From Sphingobacteriales bacterium (GTDB taxonomy: Bacteria; Bacteroidota; Bacteroidia; Chitinophagales; Chitinophagaceae): DNA of 55,468 bases. Below are positions 26,001 through 35,029 of this stretch, piece by piece; position 1 is the stretch's first letter, and each line of letters begins with the position of its first letter. The notes under the pieces were generated by a model. It was not told where the DNA came from and searched no databases. It saw nothing but the letters and a program-made list of their open reading frames with translations. The stretch is from NCBI GenBank assembly GCA_004295245.1, contig REAR01000063.1, forward strand, positions 1 to 55,468, given 5' to 3'. The position numbers were made by a program, and so were the translations under genes.

Positions 26001-26176
26001 CATTTGTAACAGCCACTGATGTTTTCATTATAACCAACTACACGGGCGTTGACCCTTCTGCTGCTGGTAACTCTGCAGCCACATTGGGTAATGGTTCTTT
26101 TGGTATCGACTTTGGCTCTCTCTCTATTCCAAGAGGTATCAACTTTGGGCTTCGTGTTCAATTCAAAAACAAATAA
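23090..26176 (+). CDS. SusC/RagA-type TonB-dependent outer-membrane transporter
   Basis: 1028 residues from the ATG at 23090 (MRKIVFLLFLLVCGTFVHAQ signal peptide; an upstream in-frame start at 23069 would mask it). Carboxypeptidase-D-like N-terminal domain (ISGNITSADDNVPLQSVTI), TonB-box-like GEVVVTALG, plug domain with SGAPGASSNIVLRGFNSLSG and LIVVDGLPISNN, then the barrel. SusC proteins import glycans or other ligands bound by the SusD lid, driven by TonB. The matching SusD starts 6 bases after the stop. No glycoside hydrolase gene is nearby, so the ligand is unknown. Confidence 0.95.
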   Translation: MRKIVFLLFLLVCGTFVHAQEKTISGNITSADDNVPLQSVTITNTKTNKRTQTDGQGYFQIKASVGDKLLFSAVGYSKKEVTVSSNAVIDLSLAVVNKELGEVVVTALGIKRDKRGLGFASQEIKGEEVAQTQRENFFNSLQGRVAGATLVQTSGAPGASSNIVLRGFNSLSGNNSPLIVVDGLPISNNTFNQGLLASDLPNRNNDYTNRAADINPDDIESINILKGPEATALYGIEAGSGAIIITTKKAKAGKLKISYDNNFRVTHLYRFPEIQTTYGTGLNGVSSKDRRLFGPKNDPSTPFYDNIRNFFRDGFQHKHNLTLEGGKKNTALRGNLTYRDEAGVVPNTGLTQLQARVTVNQKVTKKLDLNFSGAYINTKNDKSLRGSGGFLQNLMLWPTSDDARDYLNPDGTRKFFFEPDASGNQPNEADNPFFETARNISYDKTNRALLNLTANYRPTTWWDIVVRVGSDIYDQEGLTYYHPESNQARTVRGQVEDYTEKFRSINSVLINTFKKSFGKFNGTVRVGIANDDWVRKNFSRRGQTLKDSVTKDISAATALVTSRETGRDTLTKKRLQGVFGEISVNYDELIYLTLTGRNDWTSTLPTASRSFFYPAVSLSFIMSDLLFKDAKSAPYWKLRASYAQTAKDILPYGSQSWYTNAPGTTNAYGFAYDFFNQNPKIVPETQKTFELGTELKLFNNRVSLDYTYYNTRNLDQIVRLVRLSYGTGFILNTSNISDTKNTGHEIMLGLTPVKNKIITWKLNLNFNTMTNKITRIPENIPEFYNSDTWLGNFRAGLTKNGTITQLTGQNYLKNNAGQILIDPSTGYPLPDPNYTKIADRNPDFQLGIGNTITYKKISLSFLLDIKKGGDILNGNEIWMTQNGISKRTLDREQARVYGGVLRDGLENTATPTKNAISVLPMYQSAVYTDRTYAIDYVEHDVNWVRLRDITLRFSAGNKLLNKLKLFSAADAFVTATDVFIITNYTGVDPSAAGNSAATLGNGSFGIDFGSLSIPRGINFGLRVQFKNK

Positions 26177-26182
26177 GCAATT

Positions 26183-27739
26183 ATGAAAACAACAAATAAA
26201 TTAAAATACATACTGGTAAGCTGCTTATTATTATCCGGCTTACTATCCTGCAAAAAGTATATTGACGATGCTTTTGCCAACCCTAATAAACCGGTTGTGG
26301 TAGACCCCGATGCGGTGTTGCCTTCAGTAATTTCTAACTATGCCCGTGGTTTAATGTTTGATGCCCGTGGTGTAGGCAACTATGCTTCTTACTGGCACAG
26401 AACTGCATCTGGCGATAATTGGGATAGAATGGGCTATACACCCGGTAGTGATTTTGGCGGCGAGAAATGGAGAAGCCATTACTGGAGTTTAGGAGTAAAC
26501 CTTTTAAACATTATCAGAGATGGAAGAAACTCAAACAGACCGGCATACGCAGGTGCAGGCTATGCACTATTTGCACTTAGTTGGACACAGCTTACCGATT
26601 TTCACGGAGAAGTTATATTAGACGAAGCCTTCAAATCAGAACAGCTTACGTTTAAATACAATACGCAAGACAAAGTGTATGAGCATGCTTTGCAGCAATG
26701 CGATTCTGCCATTTTTTATTTTAACCAGGCCACAGCAGGCAGCAGCTTTGCTACCGGCGATAAATATTTTTATAATGGTGATATTGATAAGTGGAAGAAA
26801 TTTACTTATGGCGTTAAAGCATTAATCTATCACAGGTATTTTAATAAATCAACCTACGCTGCAGATTCTGTAATTAAATATGTAAACCTTTCTTTTGGTT
26901 CTGCGGCTGATGATGCATTGATTAAATTTGATGCCAGCTTAGCAGCCATTAGTACTGCAGCATTAAATTTTTACGGGCCAATACGTGCTAACCTGGGTGG
27001 TTATCGCCCTTCTAAATACTTAATAGATTTAATGAAAGGCGCTACTTTCTTTACAGGTGTAACAGACCCACGGCTTGCTTATATTTTTAAACCAGCAACC
27101 GATGGGCAGTTTCGAGGTTTACCTGCTAATAATGGTTTTACCGGTTTTACCACTACCACACAACCTTGGAATTTTTGGGGCTTTAATACCACTACTGCAC
27201 CTGCAGGTGGTGTTGATACAGCAGCCCGTACTTATTTTAAAAACGCCGCCCCCTTTCCTATTCTTACCTATAGTATGCTGCAGTTTACAAAAGCTGAAGC
27301 TGCTTTAAAGAAAGGAGACCTCGGAACGGCTAAAACAGCTTATGAAGCAGGCCTCGCCGGCAGCTTTAGTCATTTAACCACTCATTACACAGGTTATACT
27401 GCCATAACAGAAACGGCTAAAAATAATTTTATAGCTAACCCCGCTGTTAACCCAGCTACGGTTACACTAAACCATATCATGCTGCAAAAATTTGTTTCGT
27501 TATGGCCTTATGGTATGGAAGAAACCTGGGTAGATATGAGAAGGTATAATTATGATACTGTTGTTTATAAAGGTTATACTCCGGTAGGTACTCTTTACCC
27601 CGATAATGGCGGTAAACTGGCATACCGTGTAAGACCCCGTTACAACTCAGAATATATCTGGAATGTAAACGAACTACAAGCAATTGGCGCTTTAAATTTT
27701 GATTACCACACCGTACCGGTTTGGTTTACTAAACCTTAA
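26183..27739 (+). CDS. SusD/RagB-family nutrient-binding outer-membrane lipoprotein
   Basis: 518 residues. Lipobox in LLLSGLLSCKKY. SusD-like_2 type features: DAVLPSVISNYARG, ALFALSWTQLTDFHGEVILDEAF, a TPR-like helical core, LTYSMLQFTKAEAALKKG and the C-terminal WPYGMEETWVDMRRYNYD. It should form the lid over the upstream SusC barrel and bind its ligand at the cell surface. Gap to the next gene is 12 bases, so one operon of three genes. Confidence 0.93.
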   Translation: MKTTNKLKYILVSCLLLSGLLSCKKYIDDAFANPNKPVVVDPDAVLPSVISNYARGLMFDARGVGNYASYWHRTASGDNWDRMGYTPGSDFGGEKWRSHYWSLGVNLLNIIRDGRNSNRPAYAGAGYALFALSWTQLTDFHGEVILDEAFKSEQLTFKYNTQDKVYEHALQQCDSAIFYFNQATAGSSFATGDKYFYNGDIDKWKKFTYGVKALIYHRYFNKSTYAADSVIKYVNLSFGSAADDALIKFDASLAAISTAALNFYGPIRANLGGYRPSKYLIDLMKGATFFTGVTDPRLAYIFKPATDGQFRGLPANNGFTGFTTTTQPWNFWGFNTTTAPAGGVDTAARTYFKNAAPFPILTYSMLQFTKAEAALKKGDLGTAKTAYEAGLAGSFSHLTTHYTGYTAITETAKNNFIANPAVNPATVTLNHIMLQKFVSLWPYGMEETWVDMRRYNYDTVVYKGYTPVGTLYPDNGGKLAYRVRPRYNSEYIWNVNELQAIGALNFDYHTVPVWFTKP

Positions 27740-27751
27740 AACAACAATAAG

Positions 27752-28555
27752 ATGAAAAATAAAATATTTATAATAATAGCTTTAATGGCACTCTGCTGCT
27801 GGGCTTGTAAAAAAGACAGTAAACTGCTGGATGAAAACAATAAATACCTGCTTATTGATAATACAGTAAGCCAGGTTAAGTTTACCCATGTTTTACCGGC
27901 ACTTACACCAAATGCCAGCACAACAGCCCCCAGTGGGCCACGTTTCAGAATTTTTATTAATGGCAATAAAATCGATGGCACCGTTAATACATCTGCTTTA
28001 ACCAATGCAATCTCCTTTGGCAGCACGTTTCCTTTTACGCCCTACCTTTCATTACAACCGGGTAGTAATAAAATAGAATGCATCGTAAACCGGGTATCTA
28101 CCACAGGCACATTTGCCCCCATTGCCGGAGACACAGTTGTTAATACCACCATTAATTTTGAAGCAGGTAAACGTTACTCAGTGTTTTTAGCCGATAGCCC
28201 CGACCCCGGAGTACTTACACTAGAAAATAATTTTACCATACCTGCAGAGAAAAAATTTTCTGTCAGGTTAGTAAACCTGTGTGCAGATATTGCTGATAAA
28301 TACGATATACTTTCTAAACGTTATGGCACGGTGTTTACCAATGTGGGCTACAAAGAAGTAAAAGATTATATGATGTTTGATCAGACAGAACTATCTGATA
28401 CACTTACCTTGGTTAAAACCGGCACCACAACAGCGCTTGCTACTGTAAATACTTTTAGCGGCACCGCACAACAGGTGTACACGTTTTATATTTATGGCAA
28501 AACAAGTGTGGGCACAACCCGTAAGCCTGCACTTAACTTTTTTCCAATGAGGTAA
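27752..28555 (+). CDS. DUF4397-like surface lipoprotein of the SusCD operon
   Basis: 267 residues. Lipobox Cys19 or Cys20 (ALCCWACKKD). The chain has two beta-sandwich-like parts: VKFTHVLPALTPNAS...FRIFINGNKIDG, then SVRLVNLCADIADKYDILSKRYGTVFTNVGYKEV. The 'VNLCAD...YDI' and 'GKRYSVFLAD' segments are typical of DUF4397 lipoproteins that often follow SusCD pairs. It probably sits on the outer membrane with the SusCD complex as an auxiliary binding protein; no direct evidence of ligand. A strong terminator follows 25 bases after the stop. Confidence 0.7.
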   Translation: MKNKIFIIIALMALCCWACKKDSKLLDENNKYLLIDNTVSQVKFTHVLPALTPNASTTAPSGPRFRIFINGNKIDGTVNTSALTNAISFGSTFPFTPYLSLQPGSNKIECIVNRVSTTGTFAPIAGDTVVNTTINFEAGKRYSVFLADSPDPGVLTLENNFTIPAEKKFSVRLVNLCADIADKYDILSKRYGTVFTNVGYKEVKDYMMFDQTELSDTLTLVKTGTTTALATVNTFSGTAQQVYTFYIYGKTSVGTTRKPALNFFPMR

Positions 28556-28580
28556 TAAACGCCCCTATATTCTAAAACAG

Positions 28581-28608
28581 AGGCCGCATTTATTGCGGCC
28601 TTTTTTTG
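28581..28608 (+). terminator. Rho-independent terminator of the first SusCD operon
   Basis: AGGCCGCA (28581-28588) pairs with TGCGGCCT (28594-28601) around a 5-base loop, followed by seven T. Confidence 0.92.
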
Positions 28609-28611
28609 TGG

Positions 28612-28763
28612 GTAACCAGCAGCGGTACTTTTAGCAACAGTTGTTGCGTCGCACACTTGTACAGCAAATTAAAAAATGGGCAACACCACCAGCGTATTTA
28701 TATTCAACTGCACAAGGGTGCGACGCAACGGCCGTTGCCATGAAAACCACTGCCCGTAACCCC
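28612..28763. repeat. Interspersed palindromic element, copy 7 (complete)
   Basis: Outer left GTAACCAGCAGCGGTAC at 28612-28628; inner GTTGCGTCGCAC (28643-28654) and GTGCGACGCAAC (28718-28729); the flanks CACTTG / CAAGG extend the stem, and outer bases CAACAG / GCCGTTG pair partly with G-T wobbles. The right outer arm is decayed (CCGTAACCCC near 28754). Begins directly after the terminator of the SusCD operon. Confidence 0.85.
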
Positions 28764-28815
28764 AAAATATGGCGTTAAAAACAGGGGCAGGTGCAATAAT
28801 TAAAAGCCTATCCGT

Positions 28816-28823
28816 TATATTTG
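28816..28823 (+). promoter_or_regulatory. -7 box of the GT117 gene
   Basis: TATATTTG at 28816-28823, 25 bases before the ATG, matches the Bacteroidetes -7 consensus. A convincing -33 TTTG at the right distance is not visible. Confidence 0.45.
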
Positions 28824-28848
28824 CCACACCTTTATAAATTAACGCAAT

Positions 28849-31800
28849 ATGAGTTTTAAAAGAGTGAACAATATTACCGGCTGGCTGATTGGTTTAATAG
28901 CCTGTACCGTGTATGTTATGACGATGGAAGCCACCGGCAGCTTGTGGGATTGTGGCGAGTTTATTAGCAGTGCCGCTAAAATGCAGGTACCACATCCGCC
29001 GGGTGCGCCACTGTTTATTATTTTAGGCCGCATTTTTATTGCAGTTTTTTACGAAACCCTGCATGTAGTTAACAGCCCATCTGTTGCCGTTAACTTAATG
29101 AGTGCTTTAAGTAGTGGTGTAACTATTCTTTTCTTGTTTTGGACCATTACGCATTTTGCCCGCAAACTGGTAAGTGGTGCTGCTGAGCCCGATGGCAAAC
29201 AGCTAATAAGCATTATGGGTGCCGGTGTGGTTGGAGCATTGGCCTATACCTTTAGCGATTCTTTTTGGTTCAGTGCTGTTGAAGGCGAAGTATATGCTAT
29301 GTCTTCCTTATTTACAGCACTGGTGTTTTGGGCCATGCTGAAATGGGAACATAATTTTGATAAGCCCGGTGCCGATAAATGGATACTGTTTATTTTTTTA
29401 ATGATGGGTTTATCTATTGGCGTACACTTATTAAACCTGTTAACCATACCCGCCATTGTAATGATTTATTATTTTAAAAAGTACAAAGCCACACCGTGGG
29501 GTACTTTTTGGGCGTTTATGATTGGGTGTTTAATTACAGGCTTTATACAGGTGGTGGTTATACAATGGACGGTTAAGGCCGCCGGTTGGATGGATGTGAA
29601 ATTTGTGAATAGTTTGGGCTTACCTTTCTTTACTGGTTTTATATGCTTCTTCATTTTCCTTTCGGCTTTACTATATGTTCTTTTAAAAGTAGCCAATAAA
29701 AACAATTGGTCTTTCTTGCGCTTGGGTATCTGGAGCAGCATCTTTATGTTACTGGGTTACTCAACCTATGTAACTACCATGATACGTTCTAATGCCAACC
29801 CAGCGGTGGATATGTACAATGTAGACAATCCAAACTCATTGGTGGGTTATCTGGGCCGCGATCAGTATGGAGATTTTCCAATACTATATGGCCAGGTATT
29901 TAGTGCACAACCGGTAGATTATAAAGAAACCGGTATGAAGTACAGTAAGGGCACTGTAAAAGATGAAAGCGGTAAAGAGAAAGATGCATACATAGAAATT
30001 GGTAAAGATGTTAAGGCTGTGTACAACAGTGATGATATGATGCTGTTTCCGCGTGTTTGGGATGCCAGCAACGACCAGGGCCATGCTAATTTTTACAAAA
30101 GCTGGCTAAACCTGAGTGATGGAGAGAAACCTAATTTTGGAGACAACCTCAACTTCTTCTTTGGCTACCAACTAAACTGGATGTATTGGCGCTACTTTAT
30201 GTGGAATTTTGCCGGCAAGCAAAATGATGTTCAAGGTTTTGCCCCAGGTAATGTAAGAGATGGTAACTGGGTAAGTGGTATCTCTTTAATAGACAATGCC
30301 CGCCTAGGCAACCAGGATGCCATGCCGGATAGCATTAAAAATAACAAAGCCAATAATAAATTTTATTTGTTACCTGCTTTACTAGGTTTACTGGGTTTTG
30401 TATATCAGTTTTTTAAAAACCGTAAAGACTTCTTAGTAACCTTTCTGTTATTTTTCTTTACCGGCTTAGCTATTGTATTGTACTTAAACCAGGCAGGTAA
30501 CCAACCCCGAGAACGGGATTATGCCTATGTAGGTTCTTTCTATGTATTTGCTATTTGGATTGGTTTGGGGGTGTTGCAAATAAAAGAATGGCTGCAAATA
30601 AAACTAAGCGAAAATATTGCCGGTATTATTGCAGTGGCCCTAAGCTTTATTGCCGTACCATTCTTAATGGCACAACAAGGTTGGGATGACCACGACAGAA
30701 GCAAAAAAGTATTAGCAAAAGATTTGGCAAGAGATTATTTAGAAAGCTGTGCCCCGAATGCTATTTTATTTACTTATGGCGATAATGATACCTATCCGCT
30801 GTGGTATGCACAGGAAGTTGAAGGCATACGCCCCGACATACGTGTAATTAATAACAGCCTGTTAGGTATAGATTGGTACATTAACCAGTTGCGCTATAAG
30901 GTAAACCAAAGTGATGCCATTGATGTTATTTGGGAAGCAGAAAAAATACAAGGCCGCACCCGCGACTATGTTTACATTAACCCCAATCAGGAGTTGAACC
31001 AGAATAATTATTACGACCTGTACCAGGTAATGAAAGACTTTGTGGGCAGCGATGACCCCAAAGTAAAAGTGCCTATGTCTCAGGGAGAGTATTTAAATTA
31101 TATACCAACCCGTAAATTAAAAGTGAGTGTAGATGAAGCATTGGTAAGAGGCAATGGAACGGTAAACGCTGCAGATAGTGTTACCGCAGAAATGCTGATT
31201 GATTTACCAGAAGGAAAGAATGTAATAATGAAAAACGATTTGGCTATTTTAAACATTATTGCTGCTAACAAATGGAAACGCCCAATTTACTTTACCGCAG
31301 CTTACACCGGTTCTGAACTGGGTTTTGAACGCTACCTGCGTAAAGATGGTTTAACCTATCGCCTGGTGCCTGTTAGAAATAACAAAGGCATTAATACAGA
31401 TTGGATGGTAGATAAACTGATGAACAAGTTTTCATTTGGTAGCGCCAACATAAAAGGTGTTTATTTTGATGAGCAAAACCGGCTTCACTTAAACAGTATT
31501 CGCAGTGCATATGCCGATGCAGGCGCCGCATTGGCAGATGAAAACAGAAAAGACGAAGCCATTAAAGTATTAAATAAGGCAGACCAGAACATATTAGAAG
31601 AAAGCAACCCTTATGCCATAGTAAGCACTCAAAACAGGCACAACTATATTAACATGCAGTTTTTAGAAGCATGTTATAAGGCTGGTCATGAGAAACTGGC
31701 AACAAAAGTATCTGCAGCATTGCATAAAGATTTTGATCAGCAGATAAAATACTACAATCAACTACCACAACGCTACCAGGAATCGATGGCTAACGATATA

Positions 31801-31926
31801 CAAGGTGCCCAACAATTAAAGCAAATGCTGGACATGATGGAAGCGCAGTATAAAAAAAGTACCTTAAAAGCAAACCCTGAAGGCGGACAGCTTTTAAACA
31901 ATCAAGCAACCGATACAAGTAAATAA
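28849..31926 (+). CDS. GT117 / DUF2723 membrane glycosyltransferase
   Basis: 1025 residues. The DUF2723 N-terminus is clear: ASGSLWDCGEFISSA-type sequence (here EATGSLWDCGEFISSAAKMQVPHPPGAPL, residues ~26-54), followed by about ten membrane helices and a second group around residues 500-610 with QAGNQPRERDYAYVGSF. The periplasmic C-terminal region contains LFTYGDNDTYPLWYAQEVEGIRPD. The family is a GT-C glycosyltransferase widespread in Bacteroidetes, related to TMEM260, thought to transfer mannose or another sugar from a lipid donor to proteins. Monocistronic, with its own terminator. Confidence 0.9.
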   Translation: MSFKRVNNITGWLIGLIACTVYVMTMEATGSLWDCGEFISSAAKMQVPHPPGAPLFIILGRIFIAVFYETLHVVNSPSVAVNLMSALSSGVTILFLFWTITHFARKLVSGAAEPDGKQLISIMGAGVVGALAYTFSDSFWFSAVEGEVYAMSSLFTALVFWAMLKWEHNFDKPGADKWILFIFLMMGLSIGVHLLNLLTIPAIVMIYYFKKYKATPWGTFWAFMIGCLITGFIQVVVIQWTVKAAGWMDVKFVNSLGLPFFTGFICFFIFLSALLYVLLKVANKNNWSFLRLGIWSSIFMLLGYSTYVTTMIRSNANPAVDMYNVDNPNSLVGYLGRDQYGDFPILYGQVFSAQPVDYKETGMKYSKGTVKDESGKEKDAYIEIGKDVKAVYNSDDMMLFPRVWDASNDQGHANFYKSWLNLSDGEKPNFGDNLNFFFGYQLNWMYWRYFMWNFAGKQNDVQGFAPGNVRDGNWVSGISLIDNARLGNQDAMPDSIKNNKANNKFYLLPALLGLLGFVYQFFKNRKDFLVTFLLFFFTGLAIVLYLNQAGNQPRERDYAYVGSFYVFAIWIGLGVLQIKEWLQIKLSENIAGIIAVALSFIAVPFLMAQQGWDDHDRSKKVLAKDLARDYLESCAPNAILFTYGDNDTYPLWYAQEVEGIRPDIRVINNSLLGIDWYINQLRYKVNQSDAIDVIWEAEKIQGRTRDYVYINPNQELNQNNYYDLYQVMKDFVGSDDPKVKVPMSQGEYLNYIPTRKLKVSVDEALVRGNGTVNAADSVTAEMLIDLPEGKNVIMKNDLAILNIIAANKWKRPIYFTAAYTGSELGFERYLRKDGLTYRLVPVRNNKGINTDWMVDKLMNKFSFGSANIKGVYFDEQNRLHLNSIRSAYADAGAALADENRKDEAIKVLNKADQNILEESNPYAIVSTQNRHNYINMQFLEACYKAGHEKLATKVSAALHKDFDQQIKYYNQLPQRYQESMANDIQGAQQLKQMLDMMEAQYKKSTLKANPEGGQLLNNQATDTSK

Positions 31927-31946
31927 AATAAACTTTATACTTACTG

Positions 31947-31978
31947 ATAACCCCCTGTTTGCAGGGGGTTATTTTTTT
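31947..31978 (+). terminator. Rho-independent terminator of the GT117 gene
   Basis: ATAACCCCCTG (31947-31957) pairs with CAGGGGGTTAT (31962-31972) around TTTG, followed by a T run. Confidence 0.93.
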
Positions 31979-32035
31979 GTTACCGGCAGTGGTAACACTG
32001 GGCAGCATTAGTTGCGTCGCACCCTTCAGCAGCAA
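31979..32035. repeat. Interspersed palindromic element, copy 8 (left half)
   Basis: GTTACCGGCAGTGGTAAC near 31979, then GTTGCGTCGCACCC (32011-32024) and TTCAGCAGC. No right inner arm follows. Starts at the T tract of the preceding terminator, as copy 7 does. The rest of the gap to 32185 shows nothing clear. Confidence 0.7.
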
Positions 32036-32184
32036 AACATTGCCAGGCAAAAAAGCAAAACTGCCAGACATCTATTTTAACCCTGACATTGCAACAGAAT
32101 GCCGCCAAATTTGTTATACTTTAATAAACCACTACCAGTAAAAACTTGTAAAGTTGTAACTTGTAGTATAAAAGCAAATGAGAT

Positions 32185-33282
32185 ATGAGGGGCTATTTAT
32201 TTAGCAAATACAATTCCGACGAAAACAATAAAACACCGTTTGAAAAACTGTTGGATTATTTTTTACAGTTGCTTACTTATACCAACGGAGATGCCAGTGA
32301 AGCACTGCAATGGATGAATGAGCTGGATCGTAATTATGAACTAACTGCTCCGCAATATGGCATGGGCGATTTTATTGATGAGTTAAAAGAAAAAGGCTAC
32401 CTGGATGAAAATGCCGCCACTGGTGAAATTAAAATAACCGGCAAAACAGAACAAAGCATCAGAAAAAGCAGTTTGGAAGAGATATTTGGCAAACTTAAAA
32501 AAACAAAACAGGGCGACCATAACACCCGCAGACCGGGGCAAGGCGATGAATTAAATGCAGAAACACGCCCTTTTCAGTTTGGAGATATGCTGGAGCAAAT
32601 AGACTTTACTGAATCTATACGCAATGCACAGATTAACCACGGGCTGGATAGTTTTACAATGCATGAAGACGATCTTAAAATTAAAGAAACCGATTTTAAG
32701 TCTCAAACGTCTACAGTATTGATGATTGATATTTCGCACTCAATGATTTTATATGGCGAGGACCGTATAACACCCGCTAAAAAAGTAGCCATGGCTTTAA
32801 GTGAATTGATTACTACCAAATACCCAAAAGACACATTGGATATTGTAGTATTTGGCAATGATGCCTGGCCAGTTGAAATAAAAGATTTGCCATATTTACA
32901 AGTGGGGCCTTACCATACCAATACAGTTGCCGGTTTAGAATTAGCCATGGATATTTTAAGAAGACGCCGCAACCCCAATAAACAAATTTTTATGATTACT
33001 GATGGAAAGCCCACCTGTTTAAAAGTGGGTAAACGGTATTATAAAAATAGTTTTGGCTTAGATAGAAAAATTACCAGTCGTTGTTTGAACCTTGCGGCAC
33101 AGTGTAAGAAAATAAAAGTACCCATTACAACTTTTATGATTGCCAGCGACCCCTACTTGCAGCGATTTGTAACTGAGTTTACAGAAACCAATAATGGCAA
33201 AGCCTTCTTTGCCTCTTTAGATCATTTAGGCGCATTTATATTCAGAGATTTTGAGAGTGGTAAACGAAAAACACTTTATTAA
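32185..33282 (+). CDS. VWA-domain protein paired with a MoxR-like ATPase
   Basis: 365 residues. The N-terminal ~140 residues are helical and charged. A von Willebrand A domain follows: VLMIDISHSMI carries the metal-binding DxSxS (D182, S184, S186), then KVAMALSELITTKYPKDTLDIVVFGND, the NTVAGLELAMDIL region with the MIDAS Thr, and IFMITDGKPT. With the AAA+ ATPase encoded 191 bases downstream it should form a MoxR/VWA chaperone-like system, related in layout to magnesium-chelatase I and D subunits. The target protein or metal centre is unknown. A palindromic half element separates the two genes. Confidence 0.85.
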   Translation: MRGYLFSKYNSDENNKTPFEKLLDYFLQLLTYTNGDASEALQWMNELDRNYELTAPQYGMGDFIDELKEKGYLDENAATGEIKITGKTEQSIRKSSLEEIFGKLKKTKQGDHNTRRPGQGDELNAETRPFQFGDMLEQIDFTESIRNAQINHGLDSFTMHEDDLKIKETDFKSQTSTVLMIDISHSMILYGEDRITPAKKVAMALSELITTKYPKDTLDIVVFGNDAWPVEIKDLPYLQVGPYHTNTVAGLELAMDILRRRRNPNKQIFMITDGKPTCLKVGKRYYKNSFGLDRKITSRCLNLAAQCKKIKVPITTFMIASDPYLQRFVTEFTETNNGKAFFASLDHLGAFIFRDFESGKRKTLY

Positions 33283-33412
33283 CCGGTAATACCGAAAGAA
33301 AGCAGGTTTTATTATAAATTTCAATGTTCCTTTAACTAGAGATGGAATTAGACGTTTTTGTGTAAATACTATATACTGCTTACTTCTTTACCGGCTATTT
33401 ATAAACTTTAGT

Positions 33413-33436
33413 ACAAGTGTGCGACGCAACGATGTT
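33413..33436. repeat. Interspersed palindromic element, copy 9 (right half)
   Basis: CAAGTGTGCGACGCAACGATG, with the core GTGTGCGACGCAAC at 33417-33430, preceded by TAGTA. No left inner arm precedes it in the 190-bp gap between the VWA and MoxR-like genes. Confidence 0.7.
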
Positions 33437-33473
33437 GAGTAAAGATTAAATGTTGACAATATAAAAAACATAC

Positions 33474-35006
33474 ATGGATATTAAGAAGATTAAAACTGTT
33501 GGAGCACTTAAAAAAAGTGGCTATCAACCAAAAACAGTAAAAGAAGAATTAAGAGCCAACTTAATAAAAAAACTGCAGCAAAAAGAAACCACCTTTCCAG
33601 GGATATTGGGTTACGAAGAATCTGTAGTGCCCGATGTGGAAAGAGCCTTATTGAGTAAACACAATATTCTTTTTTTAGGTTTACGGGGGCAGGCAAAAAC
33701 AAGAATGGCTCGTTTAATGACAGAGCTTTTGGATGAATATATACCCTGCATCAGTGGCAGTGAGATTAATGATGATCCGTTGCAGCCAGTTTCTCGTTAT
33801 GCATTAGATTTGTTGGCAACGCAGGGAGATGATACTCCCATACATTGGATACACCGTAGTGAACGCTATGGTGAAAAACTGGCTACACCAGATGTAAGTG
33901 TGGCTGATTTGATTGGAGATGTTGACCCCATTAAAGCAGCTAACCTGCGTTTAACTTTTGCAGACGAAAGAGTCATTCATTACGGTATTATACCTAAAAG
34001 CAACCGTGGAATTTTCGTTATTAATGAAATACCCGATTTACAGGCCAGAATACAGGTGGCCCTGTTTAATATATTAGAAGAAGGCGACATTCAGATACGT
34101 GGGTTTAAATTACGTTTACCATTAGATATGTTATTTGTATTTACAGCCAACCCTGAAGATTATACCAATCGTGGTTCTATAGTAACGCCGTTAAAAGACA
34201 GAATAGAAAGTCAGATTTTAACGCACTACCCCAAAACATTAGAAACATCATTAGCCATTACTGCACAAGAAGCTGAAATTGATGCTGCGCAAAAAGCAAT
34301 GATTAATACTAGTGATCTTATTAAACGACTGATAGAACAAGTTGCTTTTGAAGCAAGAAGCAATGAGTATGTTGATAAAAAAAGTGGCGTAAGTGCACGC
34401 TTAACGATTGCCGCATTAGAGAATGCAGTAAGTGCTGCTGAGCGGCGTGCTATTATTAATCAGGAAAAAAATACACAGGTTTGGATAAGTGATCTTGCAG
34501 GCATCATTCCATCTATTACCGGTAAAATTGAATTGGTATATGAGGGTGAACAGGAAGGCCCATACCAAGTGGCATTGAACCTGATGGACAAGGCCATTCG
34601 TACGCAATTCATTCAATACTTTCCAAACCCGGAAAGTTTTAAGAAAAAAAGAAACACTGGTAAAGAAAGTAGCCGTGAAGAAGAAAACCCGTTTAAGGCC
34701 GTGATACGTTGGTTTGATAATGGCAATAGCGTAGACACTCCATTTGGTTTAACTGATAAAGAAAAAATAGTACAGCTATATGCGGTGAATGGCTTGCATC
34801 CATTGGTAAAAAAATATTTCAGCAAGGCTAATGAAATGGAAACGGCTCTATTAATGGAGTTTGTTTTACATGGGCTTGCCTCCTACTCACTCATTAGTAA
34901 AAAAATGGTAGACAACCGCATTGAGTTTAAAGATTTAATTGGCAGCATGGTAAATTTGGGTGGTTTAACTTCTGGTGCCGAAGATTTTGATGAAGAAGAA
35001 AGCTGA
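33474..35006 (+). CDS. MoxR/ChlI-like AAA+ ATPase
   Basis: 510 residues. FPGILGYEESVVPDVERALL begins the AAA+ core; the P-loop reads G69-L-R-G-Q-A-K75-T76 (an A replaces the usual G before K), and Walker B is IFVINEIPDL (N replaces the usual D). An HxSERYGEKLATPDVSVADLIGDVDP segment and FTANPEDYTNRGSIVTPLKDRIESQI (sensor-1 and arginine-finger region) are magnesium-chelatase-like. The C-terminal ~130 residues are helical and family-specific. I believe the GLRGQAKT and NEIP variants are normal for this subgroup. Works with the upstream VWA protein. Terminated by a hairpin shared with the convergent DUF3467 gene. Confidence 0.85.
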   Translation: MDIKKIKTVGALKKSGYQPKTVKEELRANLIKKLQQKETTFPGILGYEESVVPDVERALLSKHNILFLGLRGQAKTRMARLMTELLDEYIPCISGSEINDDPLQPVSRYALDLLATQGDDTPIHWIHRSERYGEKLATPDVSVADLIGDVDPIKAANLRLTFADERVIHYGIIPKSNRGIFVINEIPDLQARIQVALFNILEEGDIQIRGFKLRLPLDMLFVFTANPEDYTNRGSIVTPLKDRIESQILTHYPKTLETSLAITAQEAEIDAAQKAMINTSDLIKRLIEQVAFEARSNEYVDKKSGVSARLTIAALENAVSAAERRAIINQEKNTQVWISDLAGIIPSITGKIELVYEGEQEGPYQVALNLMDKAIRTQFIQYFPNPESFKKKRNTGKESSREEENPFKAVIRWFDNGNSVDTPFGLTDKEKIVQLYAVNGLHPLVKKYFSKANEMETALLMEFVLHGLASYSLISKKMVDNRIEFKDLIGSMVNLGGLTSGAEDFDEEES

Positions 35007-35029
35007 TAGCGGAATAGTTATTTAAAAGA

